From Agarophyton chilense (taxonomy: Eukaryota; Rhodophyta; Florideophyceae; Gracilariales; Gracilariaceae): DNA of 64,000 nucleotides. Below are positions 8,191-18,802 of this stretch, piece by piece. The position numbers were made by a program, and so were the translations under genes. The stretch covers positions 806,001 to 870,000 of the forward strand of contig JARGXX010000027.1 in the NCBI GenBank assembly GCA_030374765.1, in the 5' to 3' direction. The notes beneath the pieces were generated by a model. The model made no database searches, was not told where the DNA came from, and saw only the letters and a list, made by a program, of their open reading frames with translations. Within the stretch, counting starts at the first letter, position 1, and each line of letters opens with the position of its first letter.

Positions 8191-11148
8191 ATGCCGCCCA
8201 AGAAGTCCGCAAACCTTTTGCCTCCCAAAGAGCAGAACATCTTCAAATCCGTCGTTCGCTTCTATGAAACTAAGCAGCTCAAGAAGGCGCTCAAGGCTGC
8301 CGATACTATCCTCAAGCGCTTCCCCCAACATGGCGAGACTCTCGCTATGAAAGGGCTCACCCTCAATGCCCTAGAGAAGAAAGCCGAGGCCACCGACCTC
8401 GTGCGTAAGGGCTTGCGAATGCATATGACCTCTCATATTTGTTGGCATGTGTACGGCCTGCTATACAGATCTGACCGCGACTACAGAGAAGCCGCGAAGG
8501 CCTACTTGAACGCCCTTAAGTTCGACAAGGATAACCAGCAGATTCTCAGAGATCTCGCCTTACTCCAGGTCCAGATCCGCGACTACGAAGGACTGGAGGA
8601 TACCCGCAGGCGACTGCTCACAGTCCGCCCAAATCAGCGCAACAATTGGATCGGATTCGCGCTCTCATTCCATTTGCTCGGCAATTACGCCACCGCTGTC
8701 TCTGTGCTTGACACCTACCACGAGACTCTAAAGCAATCAAGCGAACCCGAAGATCGCTACGAAACCTCAGAACTCTTATTGTACAAAAACTGCATCTTAG
8801 AAGAGAGCGCGCAATATGAAGCCGCGCTTTTGCACCTCGACCAAAATGCGCACAGAATAGTGGATCGTCTTGCTTTTCTGGAAACGCGCGCTCGCTTGTT
8901 GTTTGAGCTATCCAATTTTGATCAAGCGGCTGTTGACATCAATAAGCTGCTCGCCGTCAATCCTGACAACCATATTTACATCCGCGCTCTCATGGCCTGT
9001 CAAGTTCGTGCCAGCTGCCCCAATGGTGCACCCAACGGTCTAAATTCGCCTTCATTCTCTAAAACATCCTCCTCTTCTTCTTCTGGATATGAAAAAGCAT
9101 TTGGACTGAAAAAAGTTGCGCTAATTCAAAACCGCACCATTGCACAGCTTCCACCCATTCATGGCGATGACGACGTCAACACCGCTCTTGAAGTTTGTGA
9201 TCGACTTACCAACATATATCCACACGGTCGCGCGTCTTCTCGTATTGCGCTCGACGTGTTGCCAAGCGGCCAGCATCCGCAATTCTGGTACAGAATTGAC
9301 GCGTACGTTCGTTCGTTTCTGCGCAAAGGAATACCTTCGTTATTCTCTGACGTCAAACCTTTGTATGATGACCCTTCAAAGGCTGAGATGTTTGGACAGC
9401 TTTTTTCCTCTTATCGACAGTGCTTAGAGAACAAAGAAAACGGTCGCCTTCCTCTGCGGATGCAACGTCCGACGGAGCAGCAGCCCGCGTCGATAGAATT
9501 TGAAAACAAAGATAATGAAGGAGAAGAACCGCCGTGCACATTGCTTTGGGTGTTACACTTCTTAGCTCAGCATTATGATCGATTAGGTCAACGTGAGCTA
9601 GCGCTTGAAACCATCCAGAAGGCAATCGATCACACTCCGGCGGCAATAGAATGTTACCTCGTCAAAGCTCGAATTCTCAAGCATTGTGGTGATCTATCCG
9701 GCGCAGTCGATGTTGCGAATGAAGCAAGAAACATGGACTTAGCTGACCGGTATCTGAATACGAAATGCTCCAAGTACGGTCTGCGCGCAGATAGAATATC
9801 TGAGGCCGAGGGATGGGTTGGACTTTTCACGCGTGATGGGGATTCAGGCGGGGCTCAAGCATTATACGATATGCAATGTATGTGGTTTGAACTCGCGGCA
9901 GCTGAATCACATCTAAGACAAGGGCAACTTCCGCAAGCACTCAAGAAGTTCACAGCAGTGGAGCGTCATTTTGCGGACATGATCGAAGACCAGTTTGATT
10001 TTCATTCATACTGCTTGCGGAAAGTCACTCTGCGAGCGTATGTAAGTCTGTTGCGGTTTGAGGACACAGTCCGTTCTCATCCGTACTACGCACGTTGTAC
10101 CGCAGGACTAATGAGGTGCCTGTTAAAGTTTTACGACATGCCTGAGCGGGAGCGACTTGCGTACGTTGGAGAAAATGCGGAAATTGTTGGCTTTGCGGAT
10201 ATGACAGATGCCGAACGCAAAAAAGCTGTCTCAAAACGTAAGAAGAAGTTAGCGAAGAAATCACATCAAGCGTCTGCTGGAGGGAAAGCGTCTGGAAAAG
10301 GGTCAGGCAAAGGATCAGGAAAGGGATCCGGAAAAGTGTCTGAAAAGGGTAAATCCCAGCGAGGTGGAAAGGGGTCTGCTAAGTCTCAAGCAAATGGCCC
10401 ACATTCACCACCTTCAAAGGCTGCTGAAGCATCGAGCACACAACACACAAACGAAGGTAAGCAAAAAGGAACGCCTGGATGGATGGATAGCGATCCTAAA
10501 GGTATCGAGTATGTCAGGACACTTTTCGAAAAGGATCTCAGAGGGGACTCTTTTCTCAAAGAAGCATCAAAAGTAATGCGGGCATGCCAAAAGTATTTGC
10601 CGGACTGTCTAGAAACACACATGTTTTCGCTTGAATTATCTTTGCGGACAAAGAAGTACTTACAAGCATTGCGAGCTGTGCGCACAGCTCAAAGATTGGA
10701 TCTTGAAAACCCTCAAACGTTGATGATGACTTTGCGGTTGAGCTCCGAACTACAGAGAAACGATGTGTGCGCGTCTTTTTCGGACGTAGTTCGTTCGGTT
10801 TACCAAGCGGAAGGAAATCTGCTAGGTGAAAAGTCAACGGTACAATATGCGGAAGAATACTTGGAAAGGAACATGAAGAATGCTGAGAAGCGCGTAGGTG
10901 CATTGCGAGCGCTGTTGAGGCTAGCAATTGCTGGTGACAAAGCGGCGGGCAGTGTCGAGGAGAGATGTAATGCCTTCGTGAATGCAATCGCAAAGAGTGA
11001 CGGTGAAGGCGTGGCCGAAACGAACCTCACCGCGAAATTCTGCAAGCGGTTGCTGGATGATTTGAAATTGGAGGGCTTCAAGGGCGATGTTTTATCCCGG
11101 GTAAGCCAAAGTATTCAGCAGATACATCCTCGTGCAACCTTTGTGTGA
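8191..11148 (+). CDS. NAA15: N-alpha-acetyltransferase auxiliary subunit NAA15 (NatA complex)
   Basis: A single uninterrupted frame of 985 residues. The N-terminus (LPPKEQNIFKSVVRFYETKQ, then KALKAADTIL, HGETLAMKGLTLN and LVRKGLRMHMTSHICWHVYG) is diagnostic of NAA15. This TPR scaffold anchors the NatA catalytic subunit NAA10 to ribosomes and thereby acetylates nascent N-termini starting with Ser, Ala, Thr or Gly. TPR-like helices run through most of the length. After the core there is the usual lysine-rich stretch (SKRKKKLAKK, near residue 680), followed by a Gly/Ser/Lys repeat (about 690-730) and then the C-terminal helical part (FEKDLRGDSFLKEASKVMR onward). The protein is longer than the human one (866 residues), mainly through that linker and an insert near residue 285-300. 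ATG context CAAGAATGCC is reasonable. Confidence 0.96.
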   Translation: MPPKKSANLLPPKEQNIFKSVVRFYETKQLKKALKAADTILKRFPQHGETLAMKGLTLNALEKKAEATDLVRKGLRMHMTSHICWHVYGLLYRSDRDYREAAKAYLNALKFDKDNQQILRDLALLQVQIRDYEGLEDTRRRLLTVRPNQRNNWIGFALSFHLLGNYATAVSVLDTYHETLKQSSEPEDRYETSELLLYKNCILEESAQYEAALLHLDQNAHRIVDRLAFLETRARLLFELSNFDQAAVDINKLLAVNPDNHIYIRALMACQVRASCPNGAPNGLNSPSFSKTSSSSSSGYEKAFGLKKVALIQNRTIAQLPPIHGDDDVNTALEVCDRLTNIYPHGRASSRIALDVLPSGQHPQFWYRIDAYVRSFLRKGIPSLFSDVKPLYDDPSKAEMFGQLFSSYRQCLENKENGRLPLRMQRPTEQQPASIEFENKDNEGEEPPCTLLWVLHFLAQHYDRLGQRELALETIQKAIDHTPAAIECYLVKARILKHCGDLSGAVDVANEARNMDLADRYLNTKCSKYGLRADRISEAEGWVGLFTRDGDSGGAQALYDMQCMWFELAAAESHLRQGQLPQALKKFTAVERHFADMIEDQFDFHSYCLRKVTLRAYVSLLRFEDTVRSHPYYARCTAGLMRCLLKFYDMPERERLAYVGENAEIVGFADMTDAERKKAVSKRKKKLAKKSHQASAGGKASGKGSGKGSGKGSGKVSEKGKSQRGGKGSAKSQANGPHSPPSKAAEASSTQHTNEGKQKGTPGWMDSDPKGIEYVRTLFEKDLRGDSFLKEASKVMRACQKYLPDCLETHMFSLELSLRTKKYLQALRAVRTAQRLDLENPQTLMMTLRLSSELQRNDVCASFSDVVRSVYQAEGNLLGEKSTVQYAEEYLERNMKNAEKRVGALRALLRLAIAGDKAAGSVEERCNAFVNAIAKSDGEGVAETNLTAKFCKRLLDDLKLEGFKGDVLSRVSQSIQQIHPRATFV

Positions 11149-12474
11149 GATTTCGCACGTCAGGCGTTGTCTTGAATTCTGCACGTGTCCTGCGGAACTT
11201 TTCGTGGAGCAGAAGATATACATTTGTCAATAGATTCGCTCAGGTCCTTTTTCCTTCGCCGAGTGATTACTAGGATTTTAACTGCAACTTCAATCGAACT
11301 TTGCATGCCTTCGAACCGAATCCCATGGGGATGCTGACAAATGTTTTGCATGTCAGTTGTTGAGCAACCCGTAGAAAATGTGGACGCGCACATTGCGACT
11401 CCGGCCGACATTCCGTGGGTAATGTTCCTGTCCCGTCACAAGTTTCGCTCGGGTAGAGCGTGGGCGGTGTCACGCACAACGCCAGAGTCAATTTGTGAGC
11501 AATACAGAAGAGCTGGGTGAGTGCGCGATGGGGAACGGTGGCGATACCGAATATCATCGAAGCTCATGGTCTTGCATCACACGAAAAGTTGTCTCTCTTA
11601 TGTTCCATGGCGGTATGGGTGTGGTTGAGTTTCCGGGCTTGACCATCTGCGCATGCTCCGGTGAACGGAATATATGAACGATCAGGGATACATGGTATAG
11701 GATGTTGCATCGCACGGGTGTTTGCCAGGGAAAGGCGTTGTCTTGTGTCACAGCGAAGTAAAACGAGATCACTGGGGCAACGGGTGGAACGGGCAGGGTA
11801 GTTTGACTTCTAATTATGAGCTGTGTTGGTTCTGGGAAAGAAAAATAGCCTTTAACATCTTGAGAGACCGTGGGGAGAGGGTTTCTTCTCCAAAGAAGAC
11901 AACCGATATCTGCGAAGACGCGTGCTGTTTCGGATCATGCGGGGCTCGTATCGATTTCGAAAGAACTCGTGAATGAATGTACACGCATTCATTCACTAGT
12001 TCTTTCGAAATCGATACGAGCCCCGCATGAATGAATGCACACGATACAGGATACTGTGGTGTGTCGGATTGCGTTTTCTCAATGAAAAAGAGCGAGGAAG
12101 GTAGAGAAAAAAAGTAGAAACTTATTTGTTTTGAACGGGGTTTCATCATTGTTTAACGAAGTGCGTAATTCCCGAGCCCGAGGTCGTCAACAAAGAAAGG
12201 CTTTCGCTCCTCTACTGGAACAGGGAAAGGAATTCTAAGCATGCCTTCTTGGCTCTCAAACGACGCGAAAGTCTCTAGAAATCCAAGTATGTGACTTCGC
12301 GATAGAAGCCGAACCAATTCCAACAAGTTCGGGAAGAGGTGTTACGAACTTTGAACTGAAAAAGCCTCCCCCCGCCCCTGCGTATACGTCCAAATATTGC
12401 AGAGCGACGAATTTTGCGAATCTGATGGCATCAGGCACACTGCAGCGCAAACGTAGACCGAACTCGTACACACA
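11149..12474. other. Convergent intergenic region between NAA15 and NDUFA8
   Basis: Both flanking genes end here. I find no gene. The notable content is the long hairpin at 11936-12029. Small ORFs overlap this hairpin on both strands because of its symmetry and should not be taken as genes. Confidence 0.45.
11936..12029. repeat. 44-bp near-perfect inverted repeat (hairpin)
   Basis: Left arm 11936-11979 and right arm 11986-12029 are 44 bases each. They are complementary at 43 positions (one mismatch, in the CTCGTG/CACTAG segment), separated by a 6-base spacer TACACG. The arms start CATGCGGGGCTCG and contain GAATGAATG next to the loop. A further GAATGAATGCACAC follows the right arm, like an extra copy of the inner end. 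The repeat lies between two convergent genes. Confidence 0.97.
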
Positions 12475-12846
12475 CTAAGCTGCTCTCTGGGTGGCATCAT
12501 TCCCTTTCGTGCTCTCGGATGGAGCGGCAGCAACAACCGAATTAGTACCCTTTGCTTTGTTTCTGCATTCAGCAAACGCATGTTCCTGTTTCCGGCATCG
12601 ATCAAACATATACTCCTGTGAACTCTGTTTTTCCAAACAGGATGCATAACTCTGAAAAGACTTTTCGCAGCTTGCCATGGCGGACTTCAGAACGCCCAAC
12701 GCACATGCCTGTACAGCCTTGCCTTTATCCAAACAGGCTGCCGGATCTTCGTCGATGCTCTTGCACTTAAGAAAGGCACGGTTCTCCGCATTGCACGTAG
12801 CGCCGATCTCCTTGGCAGCTGCGTAAAGAACTGATGAGGTTGCCAT
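12475..12846 (-). CDS. NDUFA8: NADH:ubiquinone oxidoreductase subunit NDUFA8 (CX9C protein)
   Basis: A 123-residue protein with four CX9C motifs: C18/C28, C38/C48, C60/C70 and C84/C94. This is the arrangement of NDUFA8, the accessory complex I subunit with two CHCH hairpins folded by the Mia40 relay in the mitochondrial intermembrane space. Supporting matches are SSVLYAAAKEIGATCNAENR at the N-terminus (family: VLKAAA..YGAQC), DPAACLDKGKAVQACAL and the CRKQEHAFAEC end. There is no cleavable presequence, as expected for Mia40 substrates. The tail after C94 is low-complexity Ala/Ser/Thr, and the protein is shorter than in animals (about 172 residues). One exon. The start at 12846 begins MATSSVLYAA, in register with the family. 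Its 3' end faces NAA15. Confidence 0.93.
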   Translation of the reverse strand: MATSSVLYAAAKEIGATCNAENRAFLKCKSIDEDPAACLDKGKAVQACALGVLKSAMASCEKSFQSYASCLEKQSSQEYMFDRCRKQEHAFAECRNKAKGTNSVVAAAPSESTKGNDATQRAA

Positions 12847-15160
12847 TTCCGTGACACGAAGGAAGATATGCTGTCGAGATGAGAACCTCAGCGACGATGA
12901 GAGAGCGGAAGTTTGGAAAGGGAGCCGGGATTCTGAAGTACAGTCTCCTTTGGGGGCTTTCCCGACGGGATAGAATCGCGTTTAGGGAAGGGGAGACAGT
13001 AAGATTACATCGATACGCTTCATGTTTCCTCAGAAGTTAGCGGTAGCAATTGCTAACCCACGCGGTTAGTGGGAGTTAGCAATTGCTATGCCCTTTTCTG
13101 TTGTGGAATTCTTGTATCAAGGGCAAACTGTCTAAGGATAAAATGTGCTAGCTACTCTACTGTACTCTGTACACAACTGTACTGTGCGAAAGTTCGCTCG
13201 AGGATTAAGCCTTTCTGGTGGAACGGCATTATCATTCGTGCTTATTCTTTGTCAGGGCTGGCCGCCTGTCCCATGTACAGTGAACACCTGTCCAGACAGC
13301 AGCTTCACGCCGTCGCATAGATTAACATCCAGAGACACCAGAGTAAACTGAGTGAGAATCATCGGTTCCGTCGCTCACAGGTTAAGGGACACGCTGATTA
13401 AAAATAACAAACCCACACCCAACCCCCAATACATTGTTCTGCAACAGCCGCATAAAGCCACACTCCGTGCATTACCTAAGTTGAGCCCTTGATCTTCTTC
13501 AACGTTTCTACACAAGTCGATTCACCACAATTATAATATCCCCACCCGTACATTTTGTATTATGCGGCGACATATCCATATTCTCTGAGACAAACGTTGG
13601 CAATGGTAGAAAAAGACCTTTATTTAGACACAATTGTCGCTTCAGATCCAAACAAATCAAAAAGCTAAACCACCTCCACCATAGACACCTACTAATCTTA
13701 AACGGACAAGGCTACCGTATTATCCAACAAAAAAACAAATTAGAGGGCTTACGCAAGCGAACTTTTTTCGCAGAACAAGCGAATGTGACTCATCTATCTA
13801 CACGTCTAAAGCTTTCCGACTCATATCCCTCCACAGCCAATTACGCGAAACCAACATGAGTCAGCGGTGAGTACGAGTGGCTCTCCTCGTAGACGTCGAC
13901 AACAGAAAGAGCCATGCGACAAAAAGAGTACGGCATCCACGAAGCTACCCGACGCAAAAGGCGACGCAAGCACCTCATGCAAAAAGCCCTGATTCTTGAT
14001 GCAGACGACAACTTGCTCTTTCACAGTCGACGCTGATAAACTTTCACAAAAAGAACGTTGACCGCATCTATATGCGTCCTCAAACCATATAATTGACCAG
14101 CTTCAACATCAGATTTTGTGTCAAGAAAGAATGGTTTCGTCAATTCCGCTTCCAATTCCATTAGATTCAACGCGTGTGCTCGATGACAAGCTGCATGTGA
14201 CAGGGAAGAAACATAGTCATAGTAACCGTTGAAACCCTTTCATAGCTACTTGCATTCTACTATGTCTGCTAGCGTAACCCGTACGTCGTAAGGACAAGTA
14301 AAGCACTTTCAGCATGCGCATTTCTGCTCTTTTGGAGGTTTGTTGGAGGGAGAGCACAGTTTTTGAGTTTAAACAAGCATTTGTTGGAATACTCGCGTAA
14401 CGTTACGATAAAAAGAAGAAAAACTATGCAGGCAGAAGCTATATATGGTAGGGGGCGCCCTTCAAATGCGGTGTAGGATTTATTGTTTTCACTAAGATTC
14501 AAATGAGCCGTGCCAAAGAGGTTGGAGCGAACCAAAGCGAATGTTATTCTGGCAATAAGCTCTTTCATTGATTTATCTACCAGACGGTTTTTACCCCAGA
14601 CGGTTTTATGTTCCATCTGTATGGCCTGGAAGTGGAGCTCAGCCACGGCATGACGTTTTATCGAGAAAGCGTAATGGAGGCGTTTCATTGCACAACGTTC
14701 ATCTACAATACTGGAGACAGTTTTAAATTTATGGAGACGCTGCTTACGTGTTAAGTCCTTTGCTGCAGGTTTTATTCGGTAGGGAGGGTGCGATGCTTAT
14801 GAAACAGGCGTAAAACACGGCTATTAGCGCTGTGCGAGAAGCAGCTGAGTGGACAAACCAAGGCTGTAAAGCAGTTGTGGTTCTCGAAAGACTTTGAACG
14901 GCAGTTGAAGGTACGCCAAACTCCAATATCAGTGTTGTACAATTCTTTGGCTTTACTATGGAACATCTACATGTGCATGGCACACGGCGGAAAAACTATA
15001 TCCAATTTCAACTGCTCCCATACTTCCCTAATCAAGTACCTCAACTCTACGTAAATGTGACTTGAAATTTTTTCCGCCCTTTCGAGGGCGGGATTCATCC
15101 AACTTTTGTGCCATGGTGCGAATTTAGGTGGACGATAAGGAGCAATAAAGGGAGCACTAC
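12847..15160. other. Intergenic region, no supported gene
   Basis: About 2.3 kb upstream of NDUFA8. It contains the small hairpin at 13044-13088. The longest frame is 139 codons at 14269-14688 on the minus strand, with one hydrophobic stretch and no family resemblance. Broken frames on the same strand at 14744-15160 could be the tail of the Myb-like transposon relic, but I cannot show it. Confidence 0.35.
13044..13088. repeat. Short hairpin with palindromic AGCAATTGCT core
   Basis: Arms TAGCAATTGCTAACCCA (13044-13060) and TGGGAGTTAGCAATTGCTA (13070-13088) are complementary apart from a one- to two-base irregularity, with a 9-base loop. Each arm is itself centred on the palindrome AGCAATTGCT. 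It lies about 200 bp upstream of the NDUFA8 start. Confidence 0.85.
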
Positions 15161-15350
15161 TTTGCAGCAGTTTCTTCAATAAGGCGCTCAGCACTTATAT
15201 CATCTGTGTACGCTTAAAAAGATACTCACGGCGGTCTTCGAGATCCATAGCAGCGTGCTTCACCCGCAAATCCATACGACATTCATTCAGAGCCATACGG
15301 CGCGATTCCTGCTCCTGTAGTCGTTGCTGCCGCCTGGGATCTGCAGGACA
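15161..15350 (-). pseudogene. Coiled-coil tail of a transposon-type Myb/SANT protein (fragment)
   Basis: The minus-strand frame gives RRQQRLQEQESRRMALNECR followed by a helical stretch rich in Asp, Arg and Lys (MDLEDRREYLFKRTQMI). This charged coil is typical of the C-terminal part of Myb/SANT-like proteins carried by several DNA transposons. Together with the fragment at 16345-16895 on the same strand, it could be one protein interrupted by about 1 kb of GC-rich sequence. The assignment rests on composition and spacing, so it is weak. Confidence 0.3.
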
Positions 15351-16344
15351 TCTCTTGGAGCGGAGACACCACGAAGATGTTCGGGATCTTTCTCTCTTGA
15401 GAGACACGCCTCAGGCGGAGGAGACGCGTCCCAGCGGAGCACAGAAACAGAGCCACTCTGGAAAGGCACGACGAAGTCGGGCGTAAGACCGAGGCCAATC
15501 TGGCGGGATATACCTAGAGTGTTTAGGTGTGAGCACGGCACAGTCCGGGGTGTGACCAATCCTCGGCGGAGCGGTATCACGGCGATTTTCGGGAAAGAAG
15601 AGAGGAAACACTCGTATGAGGGGGGCGAGCGGGGTGAGTGAGGCGGCCACTCACGAGAGCCAAAAAGGAGAACAAGAGGAAAAAGGGGGCGAAACCCTAT
15701 ACAGGGGTGAGACTATGACAAGTGTCGGCGATTAAATATGAACCCAAGGTGGTGGTAGCACTCTGGTCGACAGAGGGGTGGATGAACTAACGTGCGACGG
15801 GCGCTCACGCAGCATGCGGTGGAGACGCGCCGAAGGCGAAAAGTTCAGAGCCAAGACTCCCTCCTTGGGATCTGCCAAGAGGGTGTTTACTGGAGAGCAG
15901 TGCTCAACCTCCTAAGTAGTGTGGCGCGCGGCCCCTGACAGTGGGCGCGAGCCCGAAAATTAGACACTAAATAGCGATAGCGTAGCTAAATAAATACTGA
16001 AAATTACTAAGTAAGACTAACCATTAGGTAGAATCCGGGCCACGTGCGGCACGCCTCGCACTCGAGCGTGGGCATCCGTGCAGTCCACGTGTTCCACCAG
16101 TGTGCACTTCCGGTCCTAACCGGCCGTCGGCACGCAATAGCGGTATAGCTTGTCATAGACCAAGCTAGTCCTCAAGCGAGCGAAACCTCTAAGTCCTGGG
16201 AAGAAACGTTGAAGGGCATGGCACTTCAGCATCCCGTTCCTCATTGCGTTGCTCGAAAACAAAACGATTTTCTTCTAGATTCAAGAGCTTTCACTCGGCC
16301 TTTCTCCTCGCCTCCACGTTCTAGCTAGTATGATGTTCTTGGTA
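15351..16344. other. GC-rich stretch separating two fragments of a Myb/SANT-like relic
   Basis: No gene is supported. The stretch is purine- and G-rich (15.4-15.8 kb), then turns AT-richer around 15.95-16.03 kb. Short blocks resemble the first 560 bases of the window. It could be a solo LTR inserted in the relic, but I could not place matching ends or a target duplication. Confidence 0.3.
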
Positions 16345-16895
16345 TTAGTCCGAGTCGACAACCACAAGCGCACGTCGCTTGATATTCTTGACGTGCGCCT
16401 TGTTCGCATCCTTCTTCCTGCGGTCCATGCTTGCATCAGCTGAATTTTTGCCCACTTTTTCGATACCGTGCGTGTCTATCGCCTTCTCGCGTATCGCTTT
16501 CCTGACTTCCGAAAGACGCTTGTCCAACTCCGGGCTTCAATCCCTCTCATTTCTCCGTTGCTCCTCGTGCTCTTTGACCGCCAGGATGACGTCTTCATGA
16601 AGAATATCCCGCTCGCCGCAAACTTCGACAATTCCGGAATCAACGGCATTCTGATTAACAGCGAGACGGTGGTCGGCTATATCTTTTCAAAAACGGTTGT
16701 TGAGTGTCTTCCACGAATGTGCGCAGACGGTATTGAAGGCGCCTTGTGGGCACGAGGAAACAAATATGGACAAAGCTTCTTCAAAAAGTTGTTGCATCGT
16801 CCATGGGAAGCTGTTAACAGCGACGAAAGCCTTCAACAGTATGGTTTCGAAGGCTGCAGAGAAGCGTATGCCTTTATTCTTAGAGGCGGTTGCTA
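16345..16895 (-). pseudogene. Myb/SANT-like DNA-binding protein of a DNA transposon, decayed
   Basis: Read on the minus strand, the frame contains LLKAFVAVNSFPWTMQQLFE (near 16830), then SWKTLNNRF, an internal stop TGA, then KDIADHRLAVNQNAVDSGIV and a helix LAVKEHEEQRRN. The sequence ends in the charged stretch ELDKRLSEVRKAIREKAI. The order 'leucine-rich start, W, RF..L...H....N..A..SGI' fits Myb/SANT-like proteins found beside transposases of the Harbinger and related types. It is interrupted by at least one stop and lacks a clear start. It could also be an unrelated decayed helical protein. Confidence 0.4.
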
Positions 16896-17939
16896 TGAGT
16901 TAGACTAGCGGGAAAGGGAGCGGAAGAGATGGCGACAGCACCTTTTTGGAGTATCGCTGAGCTGGTCTGTGGTTGCGCGAGAGAAGCGGCGGTCGGATCG
17001 CTTTCGGAACTCATCAGTGTGCGGGGTGGTAATCGGGGGTCGGACGATTGGCTGAGGTCGATAATGGCCGGTGTGAAAGCAGGTGCCTTTTGGCGCGAGG
17101 GGTACCTCTCTATGCGAGCAAATGAGACGGGGTGCCACGACGGATGTATTTTTCAATTTCACTTGCAGCGCACCAGAGTGAATTATGAGATGGTCCCCGT
17201 AAACCAAAATTCGTTTTGCGCGCAACCCATGTTGTACGTTCCTAGAAAAACCAGTGACATTCGAAATGTACAGAGCGTGCTTAGTCCCTCTATTACCACA
17301 TTACACGAAGAGTTTATTTCAAATTCAGGTAAAAATTTTACTTTAGTGTACCACCAGTCTCATGTATTTTTTGGTACTGTAGACCCCGTCTGTATTGTAT
17401 TCGATCCTTCTTTTACGATCCAGACAACTCAAGCCAAAATTACGCTTTGTTCCCAGATAAAGGGTTACGCGCGCCAAGGAAGAACGAGCTTCTTTGACGG
17501 AGCGCGCAGATGTAGGCATTAACGTAGAAGCGTAAGAAATAAGCGACAATTTCGAGCAGTATACTTAGGTGGTAGCCGGAGAGAAACGCTGGATTGTTGG
17601 TCAGGGCTACTTCACAGCACGTGCTGGTGCGAAGAACAAAGGGCACGATTACTACTTTCTTCCTCTTTTTCTCCTTTCCGGTGCTAGTCACCGTGGAGAA
17701 GAAAATTCGTTTTATACTACTGTACACGCGGCTTTGACTTTAGTTGCTCTCCAGCAACTGAAGCAGGCAGATATCGTCCGCAGATGGCTGAGTGGAGAAT
17801 AACAGGATCTTTCCATGGATTGCACCATGTGTTGCTAGCACACGATTGGTGTGCATCTCATGACACTCCTACTGTTCTTCTGAAAAATGCTGCGTCTAAA
17901 TAGAAGAATAACTAACACTTTGCCTCTGTGTGCAGTATA
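16896..17939. other. Spacer without a supported gene
   Basis: The largest frame is 197 codons at 16929-17522 on the plus strand. It shows no family features, and frames of 60-106 codons lie antisense to it, so I do not call it. The remaining 400 bp up to the R2 fragment hold nothing I recognise. Confidence 0.35.
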
Positions 17940-17959
17940 CCTTTATATTCCTCCAGATC

Positions 17960-18121
17960 CTTCCAGACCTGGTCCCCTCGGCTGATGGCCCAAGACCATC
18001 GCCGGTGGATTCAAACTTTATTTCGTCCGTGAAAACTACGGAGCACACTATGGTGTGCAGTTCACACAACAAGTGTCATCTACTGCGCTCTAGCCTTGCA
18101 CGAGCCGCGCGAGCGTCAACA
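17960..18121 (+). repeat. R2-family LTR fragment (copy A)
   Basis: From GATGGCCCAAGACC (about 17976) to GCGTCAACA (18121), this segment aligns with the outer solo LTR at 44044-51572 once that copy's insertion is removed. Shared blocks include GGATTCAAACTTTA, AACTACGGAG, TGGTGTGCAGTT and GCCTTGCACGAG. It ends at CAACA, as the other copy does. The 5' part upstream of about 17970 does not match, so this copy is truncated or rearranged. Confidence 0.7.
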
Positions 18122-18310
18122 CCGTCCCTCAAGGCGAAGCGTTAAACCTTGGTGCACACCACATAGGAGATCCCAAATTGTAGATCATTCCATTTTTAAA
18201 GTAAACATTAAATACTTCGGAGACATGTCTTCTTGAGAAATGTATCTTCCCTACAATGGATCTTTCAGCAGTGAACCGTGTTGTGGCGAATACTTTCAAT
18301 ACAATATAGC
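18122..18310. other. Short spacer before Gypsy-1
   Basis: Non-coding, AT-rich. Its last five bases (ATAGC, 18306-18310) are the left target-site duplication of Gypsy-1. Confidence 0.6.
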
Positions 18311-18755
18311 TGTGAAGGAGCAACGATTACGGTTGAGCCCTGTAAGCCCCCGGGCCCTGAGGGAACTTACAGATGCCATGTGGACTGGCCGACCTCAGCT
18401 GGACTCATTTAGATTATTATTATTTTTAATTAGCGTAATAGATTAGCATTACAGTGCCAGGGAGACCCCAGCGCCTCGCCAGTACTATTTATTTGGCTCG
18501 AGTGACGCTTCTCCCTTCGAGTAAGGTAGGCACCGTTAGGGTACTAAATTACCCCCTTTGGTACATTAGTTTAATCAATTGGTCTTCAAGCCATTTTTTC
18601 CGTAGCTCCGACCTGTATGACTAGGCAGTAAACGCCAGCCCATTGCACCAAGTACTCTGGGAGTGCCGCCGTCAAGGTTTCGAACATTAGAACCCGCTCT
18701 ACCACGCCACCACCGGTCGAGACCCGTGCGCTTACCCTCCAGTCATTACGTTACA
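18311..18755 (+). repeat. Gypsy-1 5' LTR
   Basis: 445 bp, TG...CA ends. It matches the 3' LTR through GAGCCCTGTAAGC, GGGCCCTGAGGGAACTTACA, TTGGCTCGAGTGACGCTTC and GAGTGCCGCCGTCAAGG. Near its end (18668-18723), read on the minus strand, it contains tRNA-like A- and B-box motifs. Confidence 0.95.
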
Positions 18756-18776
18756 TTTTGGTCTCCCCACTTAGAA
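18756..18776 (+). other. Gypsy-1 primer binding site candidate
   Basis: Two bases after the 5' LTR comes TTGGTCTCCCCACTTAGAA. The TGG start would pair with a tRNA CCA end. The equivalent site of Gypsy-2 differs by one base within 18. The matching tRNA was not identified. Confidence 0.65.
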
Positions 18777-18802
18777 CCCTCTAGGAATAAGTGAACGGAC
18801 CA

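Noticed and set aside
14269..14688. Minus-strand frame of 139 codons with one hydrophobic stretch
   Set aside because: No family features and no supporting context; length is compatible with chance.
1..16344. The GC-rich block at 1-560 and the one at 15.4-16.3 kb as copies of one LTR
   Set aside because: Only short loose matches are visible; no matching ends or target duplications could be placed.
16929..17522. Plus-strand frame of 197 codons
   Set aside because: No recognisable domain; frames on the opposite strand cover much of it; it lies in a relic-rich interval.
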